Below, piece after piece: positions 44,011 to 53,241 of a stretch of DNA of 64,000 bases. Position 1 is the stretch's first letter. The number at the start of each line of letters is the position of its first letter. The translations under genes and the position numbers were made by a program. This DNA comes from Opitutaceae bacterium (GTDB lineage: Bacteria > Verrucomicrobiota > Verrucomicrobiia > Opitutales > Opitutaceae), in assembly GCA_015075305.1 (NCBI GenBank), contig JABTUS010000007.1, positions 124,001 to 188,000 on the forward strand. Direction: 5' to 3'. Under the pieces are notes generated by a model, which did no database searches, was not told the DNA's origin, and saw only the letters and a program-made list of their open reading frames with translations.

Positions 44011-44045
44011 CCGCCCCGGGGGCAACCTCGGGGCGGTATTTTTGT
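44011..44045 (+). terminator. rho-independent terminator downstream of radC-like gene
   Basis: Stem CCGCCCCG (44011-44018) with CGGGGCGG (44029-44036), then a T-rich tail (TATTTTT). About 95 bases after the radC-like stop. The rest of the 43918-44170 interval holds two direct copies of ATTGTCAC (44132-44139 and 44144-44151) and no supported gene. Confidence 0.75.
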
Positions 44046-44170
44046 GTTCCGTGTGCGCTGCATCGTCCTCAGTGCGGACTGGAAAGTCTCTTCCGCGTCA
44101 TCCCGAAACGTCGGCAGATTTCCTTGAACTTATTGTCACCCTCATTGTCACTTAGGGCTGAGCCGAAAGC

Positions 44171-44204
44171 ACAAAGGCCCGTAACTCGTTAGAGTTACGG
44201 GCCT
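44171..44204 (-). terminator. terminator of tRNA-Glu
   Basis: Perfect 13-base stem AGGCCCGTAACTC (44175-44187) with GAGTTACGGGCCT (44192-44204) and loop GTTA; minus-strand tail TTTGT. It starts 9 bases after the tRNA 3' end. Confidence 0.8.
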
Positions 44205-44212
44205 CTCGAAGA

Positions 44213-44289
44213 TGGCGTCCCCACGGGGATTCGAACCCCGGTTCTCACCGTGAAAGGGTGGTGTCCTAACCGGGCTAGACGATGGGGAC
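44213..44289 (-). tRNA. tRNA-Glu (anticodon UUC), CCA encoded
   Basis: On the minus strand the acceptor arms GTCCCCA and TGGGGAC pair, the anticodon loop reads CTTTCAC (anticodon TTC, Glu), and the T arm has GGTTCGAATCC. Discriminator G is at 44216 and CCA is encoded at 44213-44215. Its 3' end points left, toward the accessory half, the geometry expected when an element integrates at a tRNA 3' end. Confidence 0.93.
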
Positions 44290-44526
44290 GCAAAAGAACA
44301 AGGGGGTGGACGGTACGGCGTCAGGGGGGTTGTGCAAGTACGTTTTTGAAAGGGGTCTTCCGCTCAAAATTGGCCATCGTGCAAGATGTTTGCCTGCGCG
44401 TGCCTGTGACTTTGCCGAGGGTGACACGGCGCGAAGGGGCGGTTCGTGCCGCGAACTTCCCCGGTTCGATCTCCGCCAGTCAGAGGACAAGGCTGGGGAT
44501 TTGCCGCGGCTATCGTCCGGCGCTTG

Positions 44527-45570
44527 TCACTCAAACCGGGTTTTCAATTGCAGGAATCTGCGCTCGATCCAGAAGAACGATGCTGTTGCCAGGGCGAGGC
44601 TGATGCTGACTTTCCAGCCGAGCCGTACGATGAGCGGTGCATTGGGGATGACTGCCTCGACCATGTAATAGACGGGGAGGTGCAGGAGGTAGAGTCCGTA
44701 CGAAATCCTGCCGACAAATACCATCGGTCGTGTCGCCAGAATCGGCGCGAGCAGCGAGTGCCGGCCCGCCACCAGATCGAGGAGTGTTGTCGCCGCCAGG
44801 CCGGCGACGATGACGTAACCGATCCATCCCATCCACGGGCTGTACCAGGTCACGATGCGGGGGATCAGGAACACCGTTGCAAGCGCGAGGGGCGCGAGCA
44901 TACGTCCGAGGAACCGGCTGAGGTTTTCAGGCAATCCGCCTTTTGGCAGAGCCTTCACAGCGTAGGCGATCGCTGCGCCGACCATCAGGGTGTCCATGCG
45001 CGTATCGAGTCCGAAATTGATGCGCTCGTCCGTCCAGGTGCCGACATGCCAGGCGCGCCAAGCGGCGATGCACGCCGCACCCGCGAGCAGCGCGCCGCTC
45101 TTGACCGCGGGCGTTCGGATGCCGCGCTCAAGGCCGATGACAACAAGCGGCCAGATGAGGTAGAACTGCTCCTCGATCGCCAGCGACCAGCAGTGATTCA
45201 ACCAGGTGAGGTGGTGCTGGTAGATCGCCTGCGCCCAGTTCGATGAATAGGTCAGCGCCAGCGCGATGTCCACCGCCGGAAACGGTTCGCCAAGCGCGGG
45301 CTTGGCCACGGCCACTAGCGCGCAGGTCAGTAGCAGCGCCGGCACGAGCCGCAGAAAACGACGCGCATAGAAATTTCTGAAGCTGATCGCACCGGTCCTC
45401 CCATGCTCGCCGCTGAGGATGGTTGTGATCAGAAAGCCGCTCAGGACAAAGAAAACATCGACGCCGACTCCACCGCTGCGAAACCAGGTCACTCCTCCGT
45501 GAGCACACAGCACGATGCCGACCGCGATCGTGCGCAGGCCGTCCAGAGCAGGATAGTAGCGGTTTTTCAT
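44527..45570 (-). CDS. acyltransferase 3 family membrane protein (OafA-like)
   Basis: 347 residues from the ATG at 45570 (MKNRYYPALDGLRTIAVG); a longer frame to 45639 lacks support. About ten membrane segments. Signature motifs are LDGLRTIAV, GGVGVDVFFVLSGFLIT, ARRFLRLVPAL and WSLAIEEQFYLIWP. Such enzymes O-acylate surface polysaccharides or other carbohydrates at the inner membrane. First core-chromosome gene to the right of tRNA-Glu; the 237-base gap between them shows nothing clear. Confidence 0.88.
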   Translation of the reverse strand: MKNRYYPALDGLRTIAVGIVLCAHGGVTWFRSGGVGVDVFFVLSGFLITTILSGEHGRTGAISFRNFYARRFLRLVPALLLTCALVAVAKPALGEPFPAVDIALALTYSSNWAQAIYQHHLTWLNHCWSLAIEEQFYLIWPLVVIGLERGIRTPAVKSGALLAGAACIAAWRAWHVGTWTDERINFGLDTRMDTLMVGAAIAYAVKALPKGGLPENLSRFLGRMLAPLALATVFLIPRIVTWYSPWMGWIGYVIVAGLAATTLLDLVAGRHSLLAPILATRPMVFVGRISYGLYLLHLPVYYMVEAVIPNAPLIVRLGWKVSISLALATASFFWIERRFLQLKTRFE

Positions 45571-45721
45571 GGTGCAGTCGCGGAGGCGTGAAACTGCGGA
45601 GAAGGCGCGCGGCTTCAATGCCCGTTGTCGAGCGCACACAAAAAACCAGATCGTACATGATGCGCGCTGTGTGAAAATTCATGCCTGACCTTTTTGAACT
45701 TTCCGTCCTTCGTGAACGGCA

Positions 45722-46666
45722 ATGCCCATGAATTTTGCAGAGATCGAGGCCGCGCTGCCATCATCCGCCGTCACGTCGCTTGAACACATCGAGTCGCAGC
45801 TTTCAAATCTGAATCCGAAGCCGCGACATCTCGCCTCGGGCAAGGTGCGTGAAATCTACGACCTGGGTGACGCGCTGCTGCTCGTCGCCTCGGACCGGCT
45901 TTCCGCCTTCGATGTCATCCTGCCGGACGGCATCCCGGGCAAGGGCATCCTCCTGACGCAGTTGAGCCGGTGGTGGTTCGATCTGACGAGGGACCTGATC
46001 GCGAATCACCTGCTGCCCGATCAGGAAGGGGAGTTCAATCGGCGCGGCATCCATGACAGCGATCTGCGGCTTCGCAGCATGGTGGTGAGGAAACTCAAAC
46101 CGCTCGCCATCGAATGCGTCGTTCGCGGCTACCTGGCGGGCAGCGGTTGGAAATCTTATCAGGCGAGCGGCGAGGTGTGCGGTCATCGGCTGCCCGCCGG
46201 CTTGCGGCAGGCCGACAAGCTGCCGGAGCCGCTGTTTACTCCGACCACGAAGGCGCCGAAGGGACAGCACGACGAGGCGATCGACGATGCCGCCGGGCGG
46301 GCGATCGTTGGCACGGATCTCTATGAGCGCGTGAAGGCGACGAGCCTGTCGCTGTATCGTCGCGGACACGACCGCGCGCGTGCGGCGGGCATGATCCTGG
46401 CTGACACGAAGTTTGAATTTGGCACGGATGCGCAGGGCGGTCTGGTGCTGATCGATGAAGTGCTGACGCCGGATTCCTCGCGCTTCTGGCCTTCGGAGAG
46501 TTATGCGCCGGATCAGTCGCCTCCGAGTTATGACAAACAGTTCGTGCGGGACCATCTCCTTGCGGTGAATTGGAACCAGCGCCCGCCCGGGCCCAGGCTG
46601 CCGGCGGAGGTTGTTCGCCGAACGCGCGACAAGTACCTTGCCGCATTGAGAAATCTCATGCGCTGA
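45722..46666 (+). CDS. purC: phosphoribosylaminoimidazole-succinocarboxamide synthase
   Basis: 314 residues, the long form also seen in yeast Ade1 and several bacterial phyla. Motifs: SGKVREIYDLGD, LLVASDRLSAFDVILPDGIP, VVRGYLAGSGWKSY, FTPTTKAPKGQHDE and the C-terminal DEVLTPDSSRFWP. Joins aspartate to CAIR in purine synthesis, step eight in the cytoplasm. Start at 45722 or the next Met (45728) cannot be told apart. Stands alone on the plus strand. Confidence 0.95.
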   Translation: MPMNFAEIEAALPSSAVTSLEHIESQLSNLNPKPRHLASGKVREIYDLGDALLLVASDRLSAFDVILPDGIPGKGILLTQLSRWWFDLTRDLIANHLLPDQEGEFNRRGIHDSDLRLRSMVVRKLKPLAIECVVRGYLAGSGWKSYQASGEVCGHRLPAGLRQADKLPEPLFTPTTKAPKGQHDEAIDDAAGRAIVGTDLYERVKATSLSLYRRGHDRARAAGMILADTKFEFGTDAQGGLVLIDEVLTPDSSRFWPSESYAPDQSPPSYDKQFVRDHLLAVNWNQRPPGPRLPAEVVRRTRDKYLAALRNLMR

Positions 46667-46733
46667 GCGAAGGTGAACCCCGGGTTCGCCGCGGAGATAT
46701 TGATTCAATCCCCGCAAGCCCGCATCGCGTCGA

Positions 46734-47591
46734 TCAGGCGGCTCGCAGCATGCCCTGGAGTCGCTCGGAGATTCGCTTCGTCCGTTCGACCTGTGCCTGC
46801 GCGTCCTTCAATGACAACCCAGCTTGCAGAAGAACGTCTTCGGTGAGGGCCCAGGCATGCCGCTCGATCGAGAGGCCCTTGCCGATTTCCTGGGTGATCC
46901 ATGCTGCGACATGAAGCAGCGCGGTGATTTTCATGCGATTGGGATCCCCGGCGGGAGCGAAATGGTGGCGAATCGGTTCGGTCAGGCTTGGAGCAAAACC
47001 CCACAGGTGGAAGAGGCGGTCGACCGCTTCGGTGCTGGTCGTTCCAAACGTATTGAACTCCCAGGCGGCGACGAGCGCGGCGGTGGGATGCGACCCGCTT
47101 CCGACCGCGCAGCCCTCCTCGGTGGCCACTCCCTGGAGCAGCAGCCGGCCCACCGGCCGAAGCAGTCCCAGGGTGTATCCGGTGCTGCCGTCCTCGCCTG
47201 CGGCGGCGGCCATGTTTTCCAAGGCGACGGCCGTGGTCACGGAATTCTCCCAGAGTTCATCGCAGGACACGCCATAAACTGGCAGACCGACCGAATAGAG
47301 CTGGCAGGCCATGGCGGCGCCGACCAGACGATAGACTTCATAAAGCCCGATGCGGTCGATCGCCTCGTCGAGACTTGTTATGTGGCTGCCGCGCGCGAAC
47401 TGCGCGCTGTTGCTGATCCGCAGGACACGCGCGCTCAGGACGGCGTCGAGACGCACGACGGAGACGATCGCGTCGACGCTGACGTCGGGATCCCTCATGG
47501 CGGCGCTCAGCCGCTGAAACACGCGTGGCGCCGCGGAAAGTTTGGATGCGGCGGCGGCGAGCCGGGCGTCAGAAATGGATTTTGCGGCCAT
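46734..47591 (-). CDS. HDOD domain protein
   Basis: 285 residues. N-terminal half reads as an HDOD domain: PRVFQRLSAAMRDPDVSVDA, then LSARVLRISNSAQFARG and SLDEAIDRIGLYEVYRLVGA. Catalytic HD residues are missing, as in the family. HDOD proteins act in signalling and stress response; no attached output domain is visible. Convergent with purC. The 256-base gap after it (47592-47847) shows no supported gene. Confidence 0.88.
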   Translation of the reverse strand: MAAKSISDARLAAAASKLSAAPRVFQRLSAAMRDPDVSVDAIVSVVRLDAVLSARVLRISNSAQFARGSHITSLDEAIDRIGLYEVYRLVGAAMACQLYSVGLPVYGVSCDELWENSVTTAVALENMAAAAGEDGSTGYTLGLLRPVGRLLLQGVATEEGCAVGSGSHPTAALVAAWEFNTFGTTSTEAVDRLFHLWGFAPSLTEPIRHHFAPAGDPNRMKITALLHVAAWITQEIGKGLSIERHAWALTEDVLLQAGLSLKDAQAQVERTKRISERLQGMLRAA

Positions 47592-47847
47592 GCGCGGCGA
47601 ATGTCTTTCAATCGGTATTTGGTGCGGGAGACTTTACCCTTTTTTCCAATCTACGCCTGTGACGGTGAAAAGGAGTCAGTTCCGCGGATTATTTTTTGAA
47701 ATACTTCGGATGGTCCCCATGAGCGCATGGCTGAAAACGCGTGTGATCAGCAATTGCCTGGGCCATCAAGCGGGCTTCATGCCTGGGGACCAACCGGCTG
47801 GCCTCTCCGCCTGCCTCGAGGAACCGCGCTGCAAATCGGACTGAACG

Positions 47848-49155
47848 TCAGCCTGAGCTCGTGGGTGCCGTTGCGATCAATGCCTTCGAAGAACTTCTGG
47901 TCTTGTGAAGGTCCCGCCTCAACCAGTCCAGCGCCGCGTTGACCGCCCGCACCTTGACTGTCTCGCGCGGTCCAGGGTACGAAAGTTTCCTGCTCCAAAC
48001 TCCATTCGGCGAGTAAAGAGCGATATAGATTGTGCCGATCGGACTGGCTTCGTGGCCGCAGGTGGGGCTGGCGAAGCCCGTGACCGCAAGCGCGTAGTCG
48101 GCGCCCAGCCTTTCGGCAGCTCCGGTCGCCATGGCCACCGCGCCCTCCGGCGATACGGCGCCGTGCTGCGAAAGAATCTCCTCGGGCACGTCGAGAAGCT
48201 GCATTCGGGATTCATTGGAATAGCAGACGCAGCCGCCGGCGAAGAACTTGCAGGCGCCGTGAAGCTCCGTGAATGCGTTCGCAAGCAGGCCGCCTGTCGC
48301 GGCCTCTGCGACGGCGATGGTCAGCTCCCGCTCCCGCAGCAGATTGGCGCAGATGCGCGCCAGCGGTTCGTTGCCGTAACACACGAAGTCCTCGCCCAGG
48401 AGGCATGCGCACTCCGTTGCGATCTCGAGAAGCTGTGTGCCCGAAAATCTATCACCCGATGAGCTGAGACGGCAGTCCACATGGCCTTGATGCGCGCAGA
48501 AGGCGACCGTCAGGGCGTCGCCGAACCGGTTGAAGACCGGCTGCAGCCGGTCCTCGAGCGAACTTTCCCCGATGCCCGCGGTGCGAAGCTGGACATACGC
48601 CTCGTGGTCGCGGATGCAGCCGAGCGCGGCGAGCCGGGGGAGAACCTGCGTGACGAACATCGGCTGCAGCTCATTGGGCGGCCCCGGCAGCATGCACAGG
48701 ACCTTGCCATCCTGCTCGAACCAGAGTCCGGGCGCGGTGCCGTTGGCGTTTGGCAGCACGCTGCCGTTGGCGAAGCGGTACGCCTGCTTGAGATTGTTTT
48801 TCGTCATGGGACGTCCCAGACGGCCGAAACGCTCGGCGATGGAGGTCTCGATCGAAGGGTCGAACACGAGCGTCTGGCCGAGAACGCCTGCAATCACCTC
48901 GCGGGTGCGGTCGTCGCATGTCGGCCCGAGGCCGCCGGTTGTGATGATGACGTCGGCGGACGCCCAGCTTTCGCGAAACTGCCGCTCGATGGCGGCCGCC
49001 TCATCCGTCACGGTGACGTTGCGCGCCAGCATCGCGCCGTGGCGGCCGAGCTGGGCGCCGATGAAGGCGAGATGACTGTTGGTTGTAAGACCAAGCAGCA
49101 ACTCGTCGCCGAGGGTGATGAGTTCAAAACGACGCGGAAAATGGAGGGAGGTCAC
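47848..49155 (-). CDS. cinA: CinA-family protein (pyrophosphatase/NMN deamidase)
   Basis: 435 residues from a GTG at 49155; the longer frame to 49236 would overlap the uvrC start. N-terminal MoCF-like domain with RFELITLGDELLLG and TTGGLGPTCDDRTREV. The C-terminal deamidase domain has FFAGGCVCYSNESR and AVTGFASPTCG. The usual AESCTGG is AEAATGG here, so the conserved Ser is Ala and the deamidase half may be inactive. The role is cleaning up damaged pyridine nucleotides. Confidence 0.88.
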   Translation of the reverse strand: MTSLHFPRRFELITLGDELLLGLTTNSHLAFIGAQLGRHGAMLARNVTVTDEAAAIERQFRESWASADVIITTGGLGPTCDDRTREVIAGVLGQTLVFDPSIETSIAERFGRLGRPMTKNNLKQAYRFANGSVLPNANGTAPGLWFEQDGKVLCMLPGPPNELQPMFVTQVLPRLAALGCIRDHEAYVQLRTAGIGESSLEDRLQPVFNRFGDALTVAFCAHQGHVDCRLSSSGDRFSGTQLLEIATECACLLGEDFVCYGNEPLARICANLLRERELTIAVAEAATGGLLANAFTELHGACKFFAGGCVCYSNESRMQLLDVPEEILSQHGAVSPEGAVAMATGAAERLGADYALAVTGFASPTCGHEASPIGTIYIALYSPNGVWSRKLSYPGPRETVKVRAVNAALDWLRRDLHKTRSSSKALIATAPTSSG

Positions 49156-49215
49156 AAGGCCAGACGAGTATGATTCAAAACTTGCCAGTCTGGAAAGTAG
49201 GCTAAACTCGGAAAA

Positions 49216-50874
49216 ATGCCAGTCACTGAATCGCATCGCGAGGACTCGCCCGCTTCCCTGAAGGAAAAGGTGCGGCGTCTGCCTGACCGGCCGGGGGTCT
49301 ATCTGATGAAGGACCGGCTGGGGCGCATCATTTACGTGGGCAAGGCCAAGAACCTGAAAAAGCGCGTTTCATCGTACTTCACGCCATCCAGGGCAATGGC
49401 TGTGCACCCGAAAATCCGGGCGTTGATCGAGACGATTGCGGACTTCGAGACACTGGAGGTGAAATCGGAGCCGGAGGCGCTGCTGCTCGAGGGCAGGCTG
49501 ATCAAGCAGTGGAAGCCCCGGTACAACACGGATTTTACTGATGACAAACGGTTCCTGCTGGTGCGCGTCGACATGCAGGAGGAGGTTCCGAGGATCCGGC
49601 TGACACGCATCAGGAAGGACGACCGGTCGCGCTATTTCGGTCCTTTTGCACATTCAGGGCTGCTTCGGAAGACCCTCGCCCAGATGCGCAGGCAGTTTGG
49701 CGTGATGCTGGGAGATGCGACGCCCAGGAAGCTGGCGGATGGCCGGTGGCAGCTCTACGATGATGTGAGACGGGAGCTCTATGGGTTTGAGAATGTGACG
49801 ACGTCCGAGGAATACCGCGGGCGCGTGGAGGGGGCGTGCATTTTTCTGGACGGGAAGTCGCGCGAGTGGCTCGAGGCTTTGCGTGCGGAGATGGCGGGCG
49901 CGGCTTCGCGGCAGGAATTCGAGAAGGCGGCGGAGTTGCGCGATGTGGTGTTCGCGCTCGAGAAGACGCTCGAAAAAACGCGCAAGTTTGAGCGGGATCA
50001 CCCCGTCGTTTCCACGGACGAATCGGCGATGGCTGCGCTGGGGGAGGCGCTTGGAATGCGGGAGCTGCCGCGCACCATGGAGTGTTTCGACATTTCCCAC
50101 ATTTCCGGCACCTACGTCGTCGCCTCGATGGTGCACTTTTCAAACGGGCGGCCGGACAAGCAGAATTATCGCCGGTTTCAGATCAAGAGCTTCATTGGGA
50201 ACGACGATTTTCGAGCCATGGAGGAGGTCGTGGGGCGGCGCTATCGAAGGCTGAAACAGGAAGGCAGGCGGATGCCGGATCTCGTCGTGATCGACGGTGG
50301 CCGGGGACAGATTGGAGCGGCGCTGAAGGCGTTTCTAGCGATCGAGGTTGAGCCTCCGGCGCTGATCGGCCTCGCGAAGAAGCATGAAACGATCATTTTT
50401 CCGGACGCGCGCGCTCCCCTGAATCTGCCGCTGAATTCACCCGCGCTGAATCTGCTCCAGCGGCTCCGCGACGAGGCGCATCGGTTTGCGAACACCTACA
50501 GCGCCGACCTGCGTTCGCGGAAACTGCGCGAGAGCCTGCTCGACGATTTTTCCGGACTCGGCGAGGTTCGTCGTGCGGCGCTCCTCGAGCATTTCGGCGA
50601 CTTCGAACACCTGAAGGTGGCGAGCGCGGCCGAGATCCGCGATGTCCCGGGGTTCGGACCCAAACTCGCCGTGGAGCTGTACGAGTTCCTCCATCGACGT
50701 CCCTCCGCTGCGACCCGGGGAGACGAGGCGCCCCATGCGGAGGATGCCGCAGTCCCCACACCGCCGATGCAATCGGCGCAGCCGTCAGCGTTTGAGTCGG
50801 ACAAGGCGATCGAACCAGCGCGCGGGCAGGATCCAGCGGAGAAAGAGAAAGACCCGGGCGTGGGCGGGGCCTGA
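49216..50874 (+). CDS. uvrC: UvrABC system protein C
   Basis: 552 residues. N-terminal GIY-YIG nuclease (LPDRPGVYLMKDRLGRIIYVGKAK), UVR motif (RQEFEKAAELRDVVFALEKT), the C-terminal RNase H-like domain (MECFDISHISGTYVVASMV, VIDGGRGQ) and a helix-hairpin-helix (FGDFEHLKVASAAEI). The four-Cys cluster near residue 150-180 of many UvrC is missing. Makes both incisions in nucleotide excision repair. Divergent from cinA; its last 90 bases overlap the convergent SDR gene. Confidence 0.93.
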   Translation: MPVTESHREDSPASLKEKVRRLPDRPGVYLMKDRLGRIIYVGKAKNLKKRVSSYFTPSRAMAVHPKIRALIETIADFETLEVKSEPEALLLEGRLIKQWKPRYNTDFTDDKRFLLVRVDMQEEVPRIRLTRIRKDDRSRYFGPFAHSGLLRKTLAQMRRQFGVMLGDATPRKLADGRWQLYDDVRRELYGFENVTTSEEYRGRVEGACIFLDGKSREWLEALRAEMAGAASRQEFEKAAELRDVVFALEKTLEKTRKFERDHPVVSTDESAMAALGEALGMRELPRTMECFDISHISGTYVVASMVHFSNGRPDKQNYRRFQIKSFIGNDDFRAMEEVVGRRYRRLKQEGRRMPDLVVIDGGRGQIGAALKAFLAIEVEPPALIGLAKKHETIIFPDARAPLNLPLNSPALNLLQRLRDEAHRFANTYSADLRSRKLRESLLDDFSGLGEVRRAALLEHFGDFEHLKVASAAEIRDVPGFGPKLAVELYEFLHRRPSAATRGDEAPHAEDAAVPTPPMQSAQPSAFESDKAIEPARGQDPAEKEKDPGVGGA

Positions 50875-51627
50875 GTAGTGCGTGCGCGGGCGCGCGACGG
50901 TGAGTGCGCGTTCGACGAGCCGCGCGATGGTGTCCGGAGGCCGGGCGAACCGCCGCCCGCGGCTGTAGCCCTTCCGGTAGGCCTCGACAAAGGGAGCGTA
51001 TGGACCGGAGTCGTTGAGCGCATCGGCGGATGCGAATGCGGCTGATTCGCCGAATTCCGTCGCGATGTAACCCGGCCGGATCAGCACCACGTCAATGTTG
51101 AAGGGGCGCAGTTCGCCCCGAAGCCCGTCGTTGAGAGCCTCGAGCGCGTGTTTTGTGGAATCGTAGACGGACGAAAGCGGGCGCGCGATCCTGCCGGCGA
51201 CGGAGCCGATGTTGACGATGCGGCCGCGCCCCTGCGAACGCAGGTGCGGAATGACCTGCTGGGTGAGAGCGATCAGGGCGAATACATTGACCTCGAAATT
51301 GCGGCGCACGGCGTCGATCGAAACCCGTTCCAGCGGACCCCGCTGGCCATAGCCGGCGTTGTTGACCAGTGCGTCGATTCGACCGAAGCGTTGCAGCGTG
51401 GCGGCGACCAGCCTCTCGCGATCGGCGGCAAGGGTGATGTCGGCCGCGACGGCCAGAATGCGGGTGCCGCCTGGGTCCAGTGCCCGTGCCATGGCTTCGA
51501 GCCGGTCGGAGCGGCGCGCCGTGAGGATGAGCCTGGCTCCCGCGCGGGCGAGCCGTTGGGCGGTCGCTTCTCCGATGCCGGAGGAGGCGCCGGTCACGAT
51601 CACCACCTGGTCAGCGAGTGCAGGCAT
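50785..51627 (-). CDS. short-chain dehydrogenase/reductase
   Basis: 280 residues from the ATG at 51627 (MPALADQVVIVTGASSGIG); a longer frame to 51714 has no support. Cofactor motif TGASSGIG, NNAGYG, catalytic Ser in NIGSVAG and YDSTKHALE (Y-x3-K). A C-terminal extension with a hydrophobic segment (ARVFLFLRWILP) suggests membrane association. Substrate unknown. The 3' end overlaps uvrC. Confidence 0.9.
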   Translation of the reverse strand: MPALADQVVIVTGASSGIGEATAQRLARAGARLILTARRSDRLEAMARALDPGGTRILAVAADITLAADRERLVAATLQRFGRIDALVNNAGYGQRGPLERVSIDAVRRNFEVNVFALIALTQQVIPHLRSQGRGRIVNIGSVAGRIARPLSSVYDSTKHALEALNDGLRGELRPFNIDVVLIRPGYIATEFGESAAFASADALNDSGPYAPFVEAYRKGYSRGRRFARPPDTIARLVERALTVARPRTHYSGPAHARVFLFLRWILPARWFDRLVRLKR

Positions 51628-51726
51628 GGGCGGCAATGAGGCAGCGGGAAATTCCCGACGCGAGTGAAAATTGCTGCGATGAATCGGATTGAGCTGGCGA
51701 CCCGAGTTTGGCACGAGTGAGGAATC

Positions 51727-53220
51727 ATGCGCCTGACCATCCTGAGTCTGCTGGCTGTCTGCCTCACAAGCATCCTTCGCGCCGATGTTGCGCTGGCGGG
51801 ACTGTTCCAGGATGACCTCGTTTTTCAGCGTGACCGCCCTGTGCCGATCTGGGGTCGAGCGGATCCCGGCGAGAATGTGACCGTCAGCTTTGCCGGCCAG
51901 GAGGTCTCGACAATGACACCGGCCGACGGTCGCTGGATCGTATACCTCGATCCGCTGGCGACCCGCTCGGAACCGGCGGAGATGACGGTGTCGGGCAACA
52001 ATCAGCTGACCGTGAAGAACATTCTGGTTGGCGAGGTGTGGCTTTGCTCCGGGCAGTCGAACATGGGGTGGCTGGTCAGGAATTCGGACAATGCGAAGGA
52101 AGAGATGGCGTCAGCCGATTATCCCCAGATACGCGTCTTCACCGTGCCAAGGAAGGTGTCTGAGACGCCAACGGACGAACTGACGGGAAAGTGGTCGCCG
52201 GCGAGTCCAGCCACGGCGGGAGGATTCACCGCAGTGGGGTATTTTTTTGCGCGCGACATCCATCGCAAGCTGGGTGTTCCCATCGGCATCATTCACAGCA
52301 GTTGGGGCGGCACTCCGATTGAATCGTGGATGAGCCCTGCGGCGCTGGCGAGCGATCCGGCCTTTGAGATCGTATTCAAGCGCTGGAAGGAGGCGCTGGA
52401 TGCCTATCCGGAGGAGAAGGCGGCCTATGACAAGGAACTTGAAGCGTGGACTTCAGAGCAGGCGGAGGCCAGGAAGGCGGGGAAGCCGTTTTCCAAGCGG
52501 AAACCACTGGAACCCCGCGATCCGAAAAGCCGGGACCTGCCGTCCGGCCTTTTTAACGCGATGATCAATCCAGTGCTCCCGTACGGCATTCGCGGCGTGC
52601 TCTGGTACCAGGGCGAGAACAATGCGCGCCGTCCGTCAGGGTATCACAAGCTTTTCGAGACGATGATCACGTACTGGCGCGCGCATTTCGGGCAGGGGGA
52701 TTTTCCTTTTTGCTGGGTGCAGCTGGCCAACTTCAAAACGAACTTCGACTGGGCGGCCCTGCGCGAGACGCAGACACAGACGCTTTCCCTTCCTGACACA
52801 GGGCAGGCGATTGCCATCGATATCGGGAATCCGGACGACATTCATCCTCGCAACAAGCAGGAGGTGGCCCGTCGCCTCGCGCTGATTGCAAAGGCTCAGG
52901 TCTACGGCATTCCAGGGGACTACTCCGGCCCGGTGTTCCAGTCGGCGGATCGCGAGAAAAACGGCATTCGCGTGCACTTCAGCCATGCCGTGACGGGCCT
53001 GATCGCGCGCGATCAGCCGCTGCAATCGTTTGAACTCGCCGGCCGGGACAAGGTTTTCCACCCGGCGCAGGCGGCGATCGAAGGAGACACCGTGTTTGTA
53101 ACGTCGTCCGAAGTGAACGAGCCGATCGAAGTGCGCTATGCGTGGAGCAATGCTCCGGTTGCGAATCTCTACAACGGCGCCGGACTGCCGGCGGGGCCGT
53201 TTCGCACGGACGACTGGTGA
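51727..53220 (+). CDS. sialate O-acetylesterase family protein
   Basis: 497 residues with a signal peptide (about 1-19). SGNH-type esterase motifs: SGQSNMGW with the nucleophile Ser, GVLWYQGENNA, and the late DDIHPRNKQE with the catalytic Asp/His. N-terminal sandwich domain (VPIWGRADPGENVTVSFAG) as in the family. Removes acetyl groups from sugars in the periplasm or outside the cell. The family is common in polysaccharide-degrading Verrucomicrobiota. Confidence 0.9.
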   Translation: MRLTILSLLAVCLTSILRADVALAGLFQDDLVFQRDRPVPIWGRADPGENVTVSFAGQEVSTMTPADGRWIVYLDPLATRSEPAEMTVSGNNQLTVKNILVGEVWLCSGQSNMGWLVRNSDNAKEEMASADYPQIRVFTVPRKVSETPTDELTGKWSPASPATAGGFTAVGYFFARDIHRKLGVPIGIIHSSWGGTPIESWMSPAALASDPAFEIVFKRWKEALDAYPEEKAAYDKELEAWTSEQAEARKAGKPFSKRKPLEPRDPKSRDLPSGLFNAMINPVLPYGIRGVLWYQGENNARRPSGYHKLFETMITYWRAHFGQGDFPFCWVQLANFKTNFDWAALRETQTQTLSLPDTGQAIAIDIGNPDDIHPRNKQEVARRLALIAKAQVYGIPGDYSGPVFQSADREKNGIRVHFSHAVTGLIARDQPLQSFELAGRDKVFHPAQAAIEGDTVFVTSSEVNEPIEVRYAWSNAPVANLYNGAGLPAGPFRTDDW

Positions 53221-53241
53221 GCCGCACGCGGGGGTGGCAGG

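Noticed and set aside
44132-44151. CRISPR-like direct repeat
   Set aside because: Only two 8-base copies with a 4-base gap; no array or cas genes anywhere in the window.
46674-46700. Hairpin after purC as a terminator
   Set aside because: Imperfect stem and no T-run on either strand.
47542-47844. 100-codon plus-strand frame between HDOD and cinA genes
   Set aside because: No domain, odd composition, and it overlaps the start of the HDOD gene.
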